A stretch of DNA of 64,000 nucleotides from Bradyrhizobium sp. Ghvi (lineage in GTDB: Bacteria; Pseudomonadota; Alphaproteobacteria; Rhizobiales; Xanthobacteraceae). Below are positions 55,607 through 64,000 of this stretch, one piece after another. Location of the stretch: assembly GCF_900115265.1 (NCBI RefSeq), contig NZ_FOVU01000006.1:310001-374000 (forward strand), given 5' to 3'. Within the stretch, counting starts at the first letter, position 1, and every line of letters starts with the position of its first letter. The notes below the pieces were generated by a model. It was not told where the DNA came from. It made no database searches and saw only the letters and a program-made list of their open reading frames with translations. The translations under genes and the position numbers were made by a program.

Positions 55607-56716
55607 TCAGACGGGATCGAGGGCCAGACAGTCCTCGGGGCGGAAGGTGATGAAAACGCTCTCTCCATGTGTCAGGCTGTCATGCGCTCCCGGCTGGAGC
55701 TTGACCATGAATTCGGCATTGCCTGCGACATCGAGCACGGCCAGCGCGTGATCGCCGAGATAGATCGTGCTCTGCACCTTGGCCGGCAACCGATTCGCAC
55801 CGTCGCTGGAGGTGCCATTCGGGACGATGGCGATCCGCTCCGGCCGGACCGACAGCGACGTCGCCGCACCCGCGCCTGATATGTTGACCGCACGAGCCGT
55901 GACGGTGCCGCCGCCGGCAAGCGCGACGCGGCAAAAATTCCTTTCAAATGCATCCACGGTGCCGGAGAGCACGTTGTTCTCGCCGACGAAATTGGCGACG
56001 AAGCTGTTCACCGGATGCTCGTACAGCGCATCGGGCCTGTCGATCTGCTGCACGATGCCGTCGTTGAATACGGCGATGCGATCCGACATGGTGAGCGCTT
56101 CGCTCTGGTCGTGGGTGACGTAGACGATCGTGATGCCCATGCTCTCGTGCAGCTGCTTGATCTCGAGCTGCATCTGCTCGCGCAGGCGCTTGTCGAGAGC
56201 GCCGAGCGGCTCGTCCATCAGCACGAGCTGCGGGTTGAAGACCAGCGCGCGGGCGAGCGCCACACGCTGCTGCTGGCCGCCTGACAGCTGCCCGGGCCGC
56301 CGCTGCGCCAGGGTTTCCATCTTGATCATGCGCAGCGCGGCTCTGACGCGCTCCTGGGTGTCCGCCTTGCTCGTCTTGCGAACGGAGAGCGGGAAGGCGA
56401 CGTTCTCCTCGATCGTCAGGTGCGGAAACAGGGCGTAGTTCTGGAATACCATGCCGATATCACGCTTGTGCGGCGGCATGTTCTTGATCGGTCGATCCGC
56501 GAGGTAGATCTCGCCATGGGTCGGAACCTCGAAGCCGGCCAGCATCATCAGCGTGGTCGTCTTGCCGGAGCCCGACGGACCGAGCAGAGTGATGAACTCG
56601 CCCTTCTTGATGTCGAGATCGAGGTTTTTCACCACGAGGTGCTCGCCATCATAGGTCTTCTGAATGCCGGAAAAGCGCACCAATGCCGGCGCAGGCCTGA
56701 GCATGCCGGCTTCCAT
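55607..56716 (-). CDS. spermidine/putrescine-type ABC ATPase (PotA-like)
   Basis: A 369-residue ABC ATPase. Walker A GPSGSGKT at about 45-52, Q-loop VFQNYALFPHLTIEEN, signature LSGGQQQRVALARAL, Walker B LVLMDEPLGALD and the switch His in THDQSEA. The C-terminal TOBE domain (about 250-369) is present (VRPERIAIVP). First gene of the importer (A-D-B-C). The start MEAGMLRPAPA has another Met four codons later. Confidence 0.95.
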   Translation of the reverse strand: MEAGMLRPAPALVRFSGIQKTYDGEHLVVKNLDLDIKKGEFITLLGPSGSGKTTTLMMLAGFEVPTHGEIYLADRPIKNMPPHKRDIGMVFQNYALFPHLTIEENVAFPLSVRKTSKADTQERVRAALRMIKMETLAQRRPGQLSGGQQQRVALARALVFNPQLVLMDEPLGALDKRLREQMQLEIKQLHESMGITIVYVTHDQSEALTMSDRIAVFNDGIVQQIDRPDALYEHPVNSFVANFVGENNVLSGTVDAFERNFCRVALAGGGTVTARAVNISGAGAATSLSVRPERIAIVPNGTSSDGANRLPAKVQSTIYLGDHALAVLDVAGNAEFMVKLQPGAHDSLTHGESVFITFRPEDCLALDPV

Positions 56717-56851
56717 GTTATCCTCGCTGTGTCCCCTACAATGCCGTCGGCACCTCGTTGGAGGTTGCGACGATCAGCTTAGCAGCCTGCAACGATAATG
56801 CCAGCGGCGCAAGCCATAAGAGGCTGCGCGGATTCCGTGCATGAAAGCGCG

Positions 56852-58417
56852 CTACATCCCCGGCAGCTTGGTGACATATACGTTCAATGTGCCGCCGGCT
56901 TCCGCCACGACGCGCAGCGTCTTGGAATCGAAGGCGATGTCGGCCAGCGTCAGGCTGCTGATATTGGCCTCGACCTTGAGGCCATCCTCGCTCTTCTGGT
57001 AGTCGGCGATCGCAGCCGCGATTTTCTCGCGCGCGTTGGCGGCGATCGGCTTCAAATCGAGCGTGGCCTTCCGCACCAGCGCCTGCTGCATCTGCGGCAC
57101 CACCGCGCGGGCTGCGGCGCCGAGCAAACCGAAGGCCGCCTCGGATTCCACCGCAAGCTGGATGTCGGCGAGCCGCAGCGTCTGCTGCTCCTGGTCGAGC
57201 ATCGGCCGGCCCCAGATGTGCACGGTGGCCTCGGCGCCGAGCCCGAGCCAGCTCTTCTTTTCCTTGGCGCGCACCAAGAGCGAGATCAGCAAACGTTCAC
57301 CCGAGGGGACGACGTTGACGCTCTTCACGGTGACCGCGACCGGGCCAGAGCCGTCCTCGGGATAGGTGTGCCCGACCATTTGCGCCGCGATCAGCTTGTT
57401 GATCTCGGTGAAGGGCACGTCGATGGGAACGCCGATGTTCACGCCGGTGCCGGTCGGTGGCACGATCGAGATCTTGTCGGGGAACGGGCAGTCCGGCTTC
57501 GTCGGCGTCGAGGTCACCCGCGTCTCGGCCTCGAGGCCGAGCAGCAGCGTCACGGCCTGGGCGTCGACGCGTGGCTGTGCCGCGATGGCGCGGGTCGGCT
57601 TCATCTCGAGCCAGAGCGGGGGCAGCGCCGCCGACGAACCGCCTTGCAGCGGGATCGAGCGGCAGGCCTTGGCCCATTGCAGCTTCGCGTTCTCGCGCAG
57701 GCTGGGATCGTTGCGGATGCGCTCGGCGACGACGTTGAGCTGATCGCCGACCGTCTTGTCGATCAGCGGCTTCACCTGCGCGGGAACGTTGACCTTGGCG
57801 CCGGCTACGTTGACGTTGGTGTCGCCGAGATTGACCTGCGCGCCGAGATTGGGCTCGAGATGCCAGGCAGCCGCCAGCTTCGGGCGCGAGGTGACGACGA
57901 CGTTGCCCTTGATCTCGGCACTGGCATTCAGGTTCTTGATGTTGACAGCGCCGATCCGCTTCGCCGCGTCGCCGCCGAGCACGCTGCTCAGCGCATCGCC
58001 GAGCGCGCCAGTGGCTTTCGCCGAGAGCGAGCCCGTCACGTTCAGCTTGCCGGTGATCGGCGTCGACAGCGTCAGCACGTCCTTGTCGCCGGTCGCCGAC
58101 ATCGGTCCACGGGCAGCCGTCCAGCCGATATCGGCATTTTCCAGGATTTGCGAGATCGGGTTCTCGGCCTTGCCGGCAAAATTGCGCGGTGCGGCCTTCT
58201 CGGCCTGCTCCCGGATCGCCGACACCGCGATCGCCACCGGCGCCACCACGATCGAGCTTTTCGAGGCCGGCGGCAGCGGTGGCAGCTCCGCGACCGGCGG
58301 CGCCGAATTGGTCGCGCGCGGCGACAGCAGGTCCATGACCTTCAGGCTGATGAAAAACGAGCCCGCGAGCACCGCAACGGCGATCAGGACAGTCTTCAAG
58401 TTCAACGTCAGTCGCAT
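56852..58417 (-). CDS. DUF4403-family membrane-anchored protein
   Basis: A 521-residue protein with one N-terminal membrane segment (about 8-29) and a large periplasmic part. The repeated LNVTGSLSAKATG / LNASAEIKGNVVV blocks, then VKPLIDKTVGDQLN and WAKACRSIPL, match DUF4403 proteins, which carry duplicated lipid-binding-like beta domains. Final residues AEAGGTLNVYVTKLPGM. GGGGGA precedes the ATG. Function unknown; a role in envelope lipid transport has been inferred for related folds. Confidence 0.88.
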   Translation of the reverse strand: MRLTLNLKTVLIAVAVLAGSFFISLKVMDLLSPRATNSAPPVAELPPLPPASKSSIVVAPVAIAVSAIREQAEKAAPRNFAGKAENPISQILENADIGWTAARGPMSATGDKDVLTLSTPITGKLNVTGSLSAKATGALGDALSSVLGGDAAKRIGAVNIKNLNASAEIKGNVVVTSRPKLAAAWHLEPNLGAQVNLGDTNVNVAGAKVNVPAQVKPLIDKTVGDQLNVVAERIRNDPSLRENAKLQWAKACRSIPLQGGSSAALPPLWLEMKPTRAIAAQPRVDAQAVTLLLGLEAETRVTSTPTKPDCPFPDKISIVPPTGTGVNIGVPIDVPFTEINKLIAAQMVGHTYPEDGSGPVAVTVKSVNVVPSGERLLISLLVRAKEKKSWLGLGAEATVHIWGRPMLDQEQQTLRLADIQLAVESEAAFGLLGAAARAVVPQMQQALVRKATLDLKPIAANAREKIAAAIADYQKSEDGLKVEANISSLTLADIAFDSKTLRVVAEAGGTLNVYVTKLPGM

Positions 58418-58527
58418 CAATCCCCCAAGCCGCCCCGAGCAGGATTTTACAGGGCAGGCGAGCAGGGCGCTAGAGCGCATCGGTGGGGTGGAATTGCGGC
58501 AAACGGGTTAACGGCAGCGGCCTCTGC

Positions 58528-59166
58528 CTAGCTGCGCTTTGGGCGCCGCACCGCTCTCACCTTGCCGCTAGAGCCGCCGCCGCAAAACAGGCGATCGCCG
58601 CCGTCGGATTCCAGACCCGAGACCATCGTGCCCTCGGGCATATCGAGCTGCTCGAGCACCTTGCCGGTATCAGGATCGATCCGTCTGACGTCGCTGTCCT
58701 CGCCTTCCCAGGTGCCGTGCCAGAGCTCGCCGTCGACCCAGGTCACCCCGGTCACGAAGCGCTTGCTCTCGATGGTGCGGAGAATCTTGCCGGTATCGGG
58801 GTCGATTTGATGGATCTTGCGGTCGCGATATTGCCCGACCCAGAGCGAGCCTTCGGCCCAGGCCAATCCGGAATCGCCGCCGCCGCCGGGGGCGGGAATC
58901 GTGCTGACGACCGCGCCGCTCGCCGCGTCGATCTTCTGGATGCGATCCTCGGCGATCTGGAACAGGTGCCGGCCGTCGAACGCCGTGCCCGCATGCGCGG
59001 CGACATCGAGCGAGCGCGCGATCTTGCCGTTCGCGGGGTTGACGGCGTTCAGCCTGTCGCCCGATGCGAACCAGAGATGGGTGCCGTCATAGCTGACGCC
59101 ATGCACGGCCTCGACGCCCGGAAAGGGGCCGTATTCGGTGACGATCTCTGCCGTGGAGCGCTTCAT
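58528..59166 (-). CDS. beta-propeller (YVTN/Vgb-like) protein
   Basis: A 212-residue cytoplasmic protein with about five short propeller repeats of the form W-x-DGTHLWFASGDRLNAVNPANGKI, IHQIDPDTGKILRTI, VRRIDPDTGKVLEQL. It resembles virginiamycin B lyase-like and glutaminyl cyclotransferase-like propellers. The catalytic residues of those families cannot be confirmed. No signal peptide. A family H palindrome lies upstream. Confidence 0.8.
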   Translation of the reverse strand: MKRSTAEIVTEYGPFPGVEAVHGVSYDGTHLWFASGDRLNAVNPANGKIARSLDVAAHAGTAFDGRHLFQIAEDRIQKIDAASGAVVSTIPAPGGGGDSGLAWAEGSLWVGQYRDRKIHQIDPDTGKILRTIESKRFVTGVTWVDGELWHGTWEGEDSDVRRIDPDTGKVLEQLDMPEGTMVSGLESDGGDRLFCGGGSSGKVRAVRRPKRS

Positions 59167-59200
59167 GTGCTCGATCCCTGTGATGCGGCTTTATTGTTTA

Positions 59201-59248
59201 CGCATGATCTCCTCGGAAAACCGCTGCACACTTTTCCGGATCATGCTT
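59201..59248. repeat. short palindromic repeat, family H
   Basis: Arms gcatgatc...cggaaaa and ttttccggatcatgc around ccgctgcacac. I recall this 'gcatgatc-ccggaaaa-ttttccggatcatgc' element as widespread in Bradyrhizobium and relatives. It lies between two co-directional minus genes. Confidence 0.75.
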
Positions 59249-59252
59249 TAGC

Positions 59253-60473
59253 CTACGCCTTAAACAGCGGGGTTGGGAGTAACAAGCCTGTCGGGAAACC
59301 CGGGACGGGCGGGATCATCCAGCGCCGCGCCCTTCCGTGTCCGAACGACTGCACCTTGTTCGATCGTGCCAACTCTTCGAGCGCCCGCTGCACCGAACGC
59401 GCGCTCATTTGCAGCGCGAGCGCGAGCGCCGAGCTCGACCACGGCTCGCCGTCGGCGAGAATGGCGAGCACCGCGGCGTGCTTCTCCTCGACCGGGCGGG
59501 CCAGCACCAGGACGTCGTTTGTCTTGCGCGGCGCGAGCTCGAACCCCTGCTTGGTCGCGCTGATCTCGGCGAGCGGCTTGAGCTGGGTGCGAAGCCGTCC
59601 GATCTCGACGCGCAGGCGCGCGCGGTGGGATTCGTCGACGTGCCTGGCCTGAAACGCACCCGCTATCAATGCCTCGCGCGAGACATCGGCGGGCCAGGCC
59701 TGTGCCAGCAGGCGGGCGAGCGCGAACAGCACGGGCCGCGTGCCCAGCGATACCGCAACGCCTTGCCTGCGCACGACATGATGGAAGGTGTCGACGACGA
59801 GCGCGGTCGAGGTCGCCAGCCGCTCGACCTCGCCGAGCAGCAGCGGATGCTCACCGCCGCGCGCGATCAGGCGCGCGGCCGGTGTATTCAGGATCAGGTT
59901 CGCGCTGTCGACCTCGGCGACGAGTGCCGCGATGCCGGCCTGCCGCGCGGCCTTGCCTGCGCGGTCGAGCGCGCCGTGCGCTTCCTGCGTCTTCAGCCGC
60001 CTGATGGCGATGCCCGCGAGGACCAGCTCGCGAATGACGACAGACGCCGGCGGCAGCGCCGAGGCGCCGATCTCGGCCAGCGTGCGCTCGGCCTCGTCGA
60101 TCCGCCCGAGCAGGAGCAGCCGGCGGGCTTCGATATGGCCCGCATGGGCGGCGTTGGCGAGATCGCCATGACTTGCGAGCGTCGCCCGCGCGGCCGCGAG
60201 CGCCCTGGGCGGCCAGTTCAGCTCGCGCGAGACCAGCGCGATTTCGGCCTCGGCGACGACGCATCTGGCGCGTGCGACGGCTTCGCGCGGACTGAAGGCG
60301 CGCGCCGCGCTCCGCAGCAGCGTCTTGGCTTTGGCGAGATCGCCGAGCTGCGCCATCGCGATGCCGCGTAGCGCCAGCGAGGGCGCATCGTTGCGCAAGG
60401 CGATACGGTTGAGCGCGCCGAGCGGATCGCCGGCCTCCAGCGCACGCGCGGCGGCGATGATCAGCGACTCCAT
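59253..60473 (-). CDS. winged-helix regulator with helical repeat region
   Basis: A 406-residue protein. Residues 1-210 are Ala-rich helical repeats like TPR (LGALNRIALRNDAPSLALRG, AEAEIALVSRELNWPPRAL). The C-terminal 100 residues hold a winged helix of the transcription-activator type (SSSALALALQMSARSVQRALEELARSNKVQSFGHGRARRWMIPP). Divergent from the DUF899 operon, 102 bases apart, so it may control it. The start was set at MESLIIAAARALEAG preceded by GGCGGGA; the frame is open upstream. Confidence 0.83.
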   Translation of the reverse strand: MESLIIAAARALEAGDPLGALNRIALRNDAPSLALRGIAMAQLGDLAKAKTLLRSAARAFSPREAVARARCVVAEAEIALVSRELNWPPRALAAARATLASHGDLANAAHAGHIEARRLLLLGRIDEAERTLAEIGASALPPASVVIRELVLAGIAIRRLKTQEAHGALDRAGKAARQAGIAALVAEVDSANLILNTPAARLIARGGEHPLLLGEVERLATSTALVVDTFHHVVRRQGVAVSLGTRPVLFALARLLAQAWPADVSREALIAGAFQARHVDESHRARLRVEIGRLRTQLKPLAEISATKQGFELAPRKTNDVLVLARPVEEKHAAVLAILADGEPWSSSALALALQMSARSVQRALEELARSNKVQSFGHGRARRWMIPPVPGFPTGLLLPTPLFKA

Positions 60474-60575
60474 GAAAATCCCGCCACAATTGTTACTCCC
60501 ACCGTGCAACCGCTTGGTGCCAGAACTCGCCAGCGGCCGACGATGTGCGGTGAGCAAGAGGTTTGGAGAGCTATC

Positions 60576-61358
60576 ATGACATCAGCAGACAAGGCAGGAA
60601 CTAACGGACAGGTTGCCATGCAAACACCGCCGGTGGTGTCGCCGCAGGAGTGGGAAGCTGCCCGCCAGCAACTGCTCGTGAAGGAAAAGGCGCATACCCG
60701 CGCCCGCGACGCACTCGCCGCCGAACGCCGGCGCATGCCGTGGATGGAAGTGGACAAAACCTACGCATTCGACACGCCCTCGGGCAAGGCCAGTCTGCTC
60801 GATCTGTTCCAGGGCCGGCGCCAGTTGATCGTCTACCGGGCCTTCTTCGAGCCCGGCGTGTTCGGTTGGCCCGACCATGCCTGCCGCGGTTGCTCCATGG
60901 TGGCCGATCAGGTCGCCCATGTCTCGCACCTGAACGCCCGCGACACCACGCTGGTGTTCGCCTCGCGCGCGCCGCAAGCCGATATCAGCAGGCTGAAGGC
61001 GCGGATGGGCTGGACCATGCCGTGGGTCACCATCACCGACAGTTTCGATGCCGATTTCGGCGTCGGCGAGTGGCATGGGACCAACGTGTTCTATCGCGAC
61101 GGGACGCGCATCTTCCGCACCTATCTGATCAAGAGCCGCGGCGACGAGCAGATGGGCGGCACCTGGAACTATCTCGACATCACCCCGCTCGGCCGGCAGG
61201 AGGTCTGGGAGGACTCGCCGTCCGGCTATCCGCAGACGCCGACCTACAAATGGTGGAACTGGCACGACAGCTACGAGGAGGGCGCGGCGCCCGACAAGAA
61301 GTGGGTCGAGGTGTCGGACGCCGGCGAGATCGCGCTCCGCACGCCGGGCGCGCAGTGA
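60576..61358 (+). CDS. DUF899-family thioredoxin-fold protein
   Basis: A 260-residue soluble protein. The DUF899 signature is clear: FFEPGVFGWPDHACRGCSMVADQVAHV (two Cys as CRGC), then LVFASRAPQADISRLKARMGW, ITDSFDADFGVGEWHGTNVF and YQTPTYKWWNWHDSY-like end. The family has a thioredoxin-like fold and unknown substrate. GGAGAG precedes the start. Overlaps the next gene by GTGA. Confidence 0.9.
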   Translation: MTSADKAGTNGQVAMQTPPVVSPQEWEAARQQLLVKEKAHTRARDALAAERRRMPWMEVDKTYAFDTPSGKASLLDLFQGRRQLIVYRAFFEPGVFGWPDHACRGCSMVADQVAHVSHLNARDTTLVFASRAPQADISRLKARMGWTMPWVTITDSFDADFGVGEWHGTNVFYRDGTRIFRTYLIKSRGDEQMGGTWNYLDITPLGRQEVWEDSPSGYPQTPTYKWWNWHDSYEEGAAPDKKWVEVSDAGEIALRTPGAQ

Positions 61359-61606
61359 GCGACGTCCATCCCGTGGGCGCCAACCGCGAGGCCGCAACCC
61401 ACCTCGCCCGCTGGCTGGGTCTTGCGGCCACGCCGACCTTCGCGGTCATGGCCGTGCTGACGGCCGTCTTCAGTGGCGGCCCGGCGGACATGGTCTGCAA
61501 CGCCGGACACGGGTTGTCGATGGGCGGGATGGTGCCGATGTATCTCTTGATGAGCGCGTTTCACTCGGCGGCGTGGCTGCGGCTGATCTCGGGCCGGCGG
61601 GTGTAG
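61355..61606 (+). CDS. small membrane protein coupled to DUF899 gene
   Basis: An 83-residue protein from a GTG that overlaps the DUF899 stop. Two hydrophobic segments (about 24-44 and 57-76), with Cys in MVCNAGHGLSMGGMVPMYL and short charged ends (VSDVHPVGANREAATHLARWL, ISGRRV). Probably inner membrane. Coupling suggests it works with the DUF899 protein, but no family is recognised. Confidence 0.78.
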   Translation: MSDVHPVGANREAATHLARWLGLAATPTFAVMAVLTAVFSGGPADMVCNAGHGLSMGGMVPMYLLMSAFHSAAWLRLISGRRV

Positions 61607-61629
61607 GCAGTTCATCGGCGCAACTCGAA

Positions 61630-61656
61630 GACGGCCCCGGTTTCACCCGGGCCGTC
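61630..61656 (+). terminator. possible terminator between convergent genes
   Basis: GACGGCCCCGG/CCGGGCCGTC with one bulge and loop TTTCAC, followed by CTTGCTGTTTGTC. It lies after the membrane-protein gene and overlaps the 3' end of the convergent acetyltransferase. Confidence 0.4.
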
Positions 61657-62176
61657 CTTGCTGTTTGTCGCTTGCGTCGACGAACATTTCCATCAGGACT
61701 TCATCGAAATATCGGCCGTTCTGCTTCAGCGCCTTCACCTCGTGGCCGTATTCGATGAAGCCGGCGGCTTTGTAGAGGCGCAACGCCGGCTCGTTCTGGC
61801 TCGCAACGGAGAGTTGGAGCTTTTCGACGTGTTTTGCGGCATGGGCAATGACCGTGTCGACGAGACGCCGGCCGACGCCTGATCTCCCCGCCGATGATCG
61901 TACATACATGCCCCAGAGATCGGCCTTGTGCATGGTCTGGGGACCATCCTGCCGCCAGAAGCCGGCGACGCCGACGAGTTCACCGGCGATGAAGGCGCCG
62001 AAGACGTCCGAGATGGTGAGGCGCTCCTCGAACCATGGGAGAGGCTTTTCCTGTTCACGCGCGAAGGTGCTGGCGAAGGCCTCGGGATGCGCGGCGAGCG
62101 CTTCCAGCCTGATCTGCCGGTAAATCGCCGCGTCTGCGCGGGTGAGCAGCCTGATCTCGAGAGTGGCGTGCGGCAC
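61643..62176 (-). CDS. GNAT-family N-acetyltransferase
   Basis: A 177-residue acetyltransferase starting VPHATLEIRLLTRADAAI (GTG). The acetyl-CoA loop is at about 95-115 (WGMYVRSSAGRSGVGRRLVDTVIAHA, Q/RxxGxG/A type), followed by LQLSVASQNEPALRLYKAAGF, the classical motif B. The frame is open for 200 codons upstream but that part is antisense to the lyase gene. Substrate unknown. Confidence 0.88.
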   Translation of the reverse strand: MPHATLEIRLLTRADAAIYRQIRLEALAAHPEAFASTFAREQEKPLPWFEERLTISDVFGAFIAGELVGVAGFWRQDGPQTMHKADLWGMYVRSSAGRSGVGRRLVDTVIAHAAKHVEKLQLSVASQNEPALRLYKAAGFIEYGHEVKALKQNGRYFDEVLMEMFVDASDKQQGRPG

Positions 62177-62278
62177 TGGTCTCAAACCTGTTGTCCCGGA
62201 ACGAACTGACCATGCAGGTTGCGCCGAGGCAAGCTTTGTTCGTACATGGATCGCAACAGACACATCAAGGGAAACGCC

Positions 62279-63619
62279 ATGGCGAGCACCGTTTTCGATT
62301 CCGTCCTGTTCCGCGACATGTTCGGCACGGCCGAGATGCGCGCGGTGTTTTCGGACGAAGCGCTGGTCGGCCGTTATCTGGAAACGGAGGCGGCGCTTGC
62401 GCGGGCGCAAGGCCGCGCCGGCGTGGTGCCGAAGGATGCGGCGGCCGCCATCGATGCCGCCTCGCGCGCCATCAAGCTCGATTTCGACAAGCTGCGCCAC
62501 GAGACCGAGATCGTCGGCTATCCGATCCTGCCGCTGGTGCATCAATTGTCCGAGGCCGCCGGCGAGGCCGGCCGCTACGTGCATTGGGGCGCGACCACGC
62601 AGGACATCATGGACACCGCCAACGTGCTGCAGATCCGCGCCGCGCTCGACATCGTCGCGCGCGACCTTGGGGAGTTGCGCACCATCCTCGCCGATCTCGC
62701 TCGCAAGCATCGCGACACGCCGATGGCCGGCCGCACCCATCTGCAGCAGGCGCTGCCGGTCACCTTCGGCTACAAGGTCGCGATCTGGCTGTCCTCGATC
62801 GACCGGCATATCGAACGTGTCGAGCAGGCGCGGCCGCGCATCCTGCTCGGCGAGTTCTCCGGCGCCGCCGGCACGCTCGCTTCAGTCGGCGAGGGCGGGC
62901 TGGAGATGCAGCGCCTGTTCTGCGAGGAGCTCGGCCTCAATCAGCCGCCGATCACCTGGCATGTCGCGCGTGACGGCATTGCCGAGGCGGTGGCGCTGCT
63001 CGGCCTCATCACGGGGACGCTCGGCAAGATCGCAACCGACGTGATGCTGATGTGCGCGACCGAGTTCGGCGAGCTGTCCGAGCCCTTCGTCCATGGCCGC
63101 GGCGCGTCCTCCACCATGCCGCAGAAGCGCAATCCGATCTCGAGCGAGCTGATGCTCGCCGCCGCCAAGGCCGTGCGCCAGCACGTCGCCACCATGCTCG
63201 ACGGCATGATCCACGATTTCGAGCGCGCCACCGGTCCCTGGCATCTGGAATGGGTATCGCTGCCGGAGAGCTTTCTGCTCACCGCGTCCTCGCTTGCGAA
63301 CGCCAGGTTCATGCTGGCCGGCCTCGTCGTGCATGAGAGCCGCATGCGCGCCAATCTCGGCCTGACCCACGGCCTCATCGTCGCCGAAGCCGTGATGATG
63401 GCGGCGGCGCCGAAGCTCGGGCGGCAACACGCGCATGACGTCGTTTACGATGCCTGCCGCAGGGCGATCGAGCAGGGCGGCGATCTCGCCGACATCCTGT
63501 CCGGCGTCCCCGAGATCGTCACCGCGGTCGGCGGCATCGACGCCATCCGCCGCCATTGCGACCCCGCCAATTATCTCGGCCTCTCCGGCCAGATGGTCGA
63601 TCGCGTGCTGGGCGGCTGA
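62279..63619 (+). CDS. fumarase/aspartase-superfamily lyase (PcaB/adenylosuccinate lyase-like)
   Basis: A 446-residue lyase or cycloisomerase. The superfamily signature is SSTMPQKRNPISSE at about 281-294; the earlier conserved blocks are GATTQDIMDTANVLQ and MAGRTHLQQALPVTFGYK. Size and layout match 3-carboxy-cis,cis-muconate cycloisomerase better than PurB, but no other pca genes are near. The start MASTVFDSVLFRDMFG follows AAGGGAAACGCC; a longer frame exists upstream. Ends with a hairpin terminator. Confidence 0.88.
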   Translation: MASTVFDSVLFRDMFGTAEMRAVFSDEALVGRYLETEAALARAQGRAGVVPKDAAAAIDAASRAIKLDFDKLRHETEIVGYPILPLVHQLSEAAGEAGRYVHWGATTQDIMDTANVLQIRAALDIVARDLGELRTILADLARKHRDTPMAGRTHLQQALPVTFGYKVAIWLSSIDRHIERVEQARPRILLGEFSGAAGTLASVGEGGLEMQRLFCEELGLNQPPITWHVARDGIAEAVALLGLITGTLGKIATDVMLMCATEFGELSEPFVHGRGASSTMPQKRNPISSELMLAAAKAVRQHVATMLDGMIHDFERATGPWHLEWVSLPESFLLTASSLANARFMLAGLVVHESRMRANLGLTHGLIVAEAVMMAAAPKLGRQHAHDVVYDACRRAIEQGGDLADILSGVPEIVTAVGGIDAIRRHCDPANYLGLSGQMVDRVLGG

Positions 63620-63641
63620 CCCTATCGCCTTTCCCAATACG

Positions 63642-63671
63642 AAAAAGGCTCCGGCGTGACCGGGGCCTTTT
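63642..63671 (+). terminator. bidirectional intrinsic terminator
   Basis: AAAAAGGCTCCGG-CGTGA-CCGGGGCCTTTT. GC-rich stem with an A run on one side and a T run on the other, between the convergent lyase and L,D-transpeptidase genes, so it can stop both. Confidence 0.88.
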
Positions 63672-63698
63672 GCGTTCAAATCGAGCTTACAGCGTCGC

Positions 63699-64000
63699 CT
63701 ACCGAAGCTCGGCGCGGCGCTCGGTCATCGGCAGCACGATCACCTTGGTGCCGACGCTGACGCGGGAGTAGAGGTCGGAGACGTCGTCATTGGTCAGGCG
63801 GATGCAGCCGGAGGAGACGTGCTTGCCGATCGTGTCGGGGGCGTTGGTGCCGTGGATCCGGTAGACGGTGCCGCCGAGATACATGGCGCGGGCCCCTAAC
63901 GGGTTGCCGGGGCCGCCGGCCATATGGCGCGGCAGATAGGGCTGGCGCTGGATCATTTCCGGTGGCGGGGTCCAATCCGGCCACTCGGCCTTCTTGGTCA
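63699..64000 (-). CDS. L,D-transpeptidase (YkuD), C-terminal part, cut by window end
   Basis: The last 100 residues of an exported peptidoglycan cross-linking enzyme; the gene starts beyond base 64000. From the edge it reads TKKAEWPDWTPPPEMIQRQPY, then HGTNAPDTIGKHVSSGCIRL with the catalytic His and Cys and the usual Arg after Cys-Ile. Paralog of the enzyme at 18116-19315, with higher similarity in this domain than elsewhere. Ends MTERRAELR. Confidence 0.95.
   Translation of the reverse strand, partial: TKKAEWPDWTPPPEMIQRQPYLPRHMAGGPGNPLGARAMYLGGTVYRIHGTNAPDTIGKHVSSGCIRLTNDDVSDLYSRVSVGTKVIVLPMTERRAELR

Noticed and set aside
50908..56716. One large importer made of all ABC genes in this stretch
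   Set aside because: The LivK-like protein belongs to another transporter class and is separated by a repeat; only the A-D-B-C genes fit together.
56798..58531. 577-codon open frame on the plus strand
   Set aside because: Antisense to the DUF4403 gene. Composition dominated by Arg, Asp and Gly; no ribosome site.

Overview
The window looks like chromosomal DNA of a high-GC alphaproteobacterium, most likely Bradyrhizobium or a close relative in the Nitrobacteraceae. The reasons are the Irr-type iron control boxes in front of bfd and bfr, the thiO-S-G-E-C thiamine cluster behind a TPP riboswitch, many small exported proteins of a rhizobial kind, and dense intergenic palindromic repeats of types common in that group. 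No tRNA, rRNA, CRISPR array, intact insertion sequence or prophage was recognised. The genus call rests on gene content and recall, not on a search.

Layout. 0-4.3 kb: a BcsA-like glycosyltransferase with a PilZ domain followed by a membrane GGDEF protein, a plausible c-di-GMP/exopolysaccharide pair. 4.3-11.9 kb: PHB depolymerase (phaZ), a GST, an AraC-type regulator, an SMP-30-like hydrolase, an acetyltransferase and a GMC oxidoreductase. 11.9-12.9 kb: gene-free, filled with three kinds of repeat. 12.9-17 kb: a MoxR ATPase and a CoxE-like VWA protein flanking a GlsB membrane protein, then a rhodanese and sseA. 17-26.6 kb: an L,D-transpeptidase, two dehydrogenases, ettA, a lytic transglycosylase and a tandem pair of exported glycine-zipper proteins. 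27-28.1 kb: an iron storage module (bfd, bfr).

28.2-41.4 kb is the accessory-looking part: small hypothetical, exported or membrane proteins, a collagen-like protein, a DnaJ-like protein, a second tandem exported pair, a GST gene fragment ending inside a repeat, an HD hydrolase, a mug-type glycosylase, and a toxin-antitoxin pair whose toxin carries a one-base frameshift. Four copies of one repeat family lie between 36.7 and 41.1 kb.

41.6-46.6 kb is the thiamine operon on the minus strand, driven from one TPP riboswitch and carrying two repeats inside it. 46.8-50.8 kb has a lytic transglycosylase, an OmpR/EnvZ-like two-component pair and a PRC-barrel stress-type protein. 50.9-56.7 kb holds a lone branched-chain-type binding protein and a PotADBC-like ABC importer. 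56.8-64 kb has a DUF4403 protein, a beta-propeller protein, a winged-helix regulator divergent from a DUF899 gene and its overlapping membrane partner, an acetyltransferase, a fumarase/aspartase-superfamily lyase, and the 3' end of a second L,D-transpeptidase cut by the window edge.

No clearly new multi-gene system stands out. The most informative signals are the repeat families and their relation to gene ends, the frameshifted toxin, the paired iron boxes, the riboswitch abutting the thiO start, and a few odd proteins (repeat-bearing L,D-transpeptidase, collagen-like protein, enlarged PotB).
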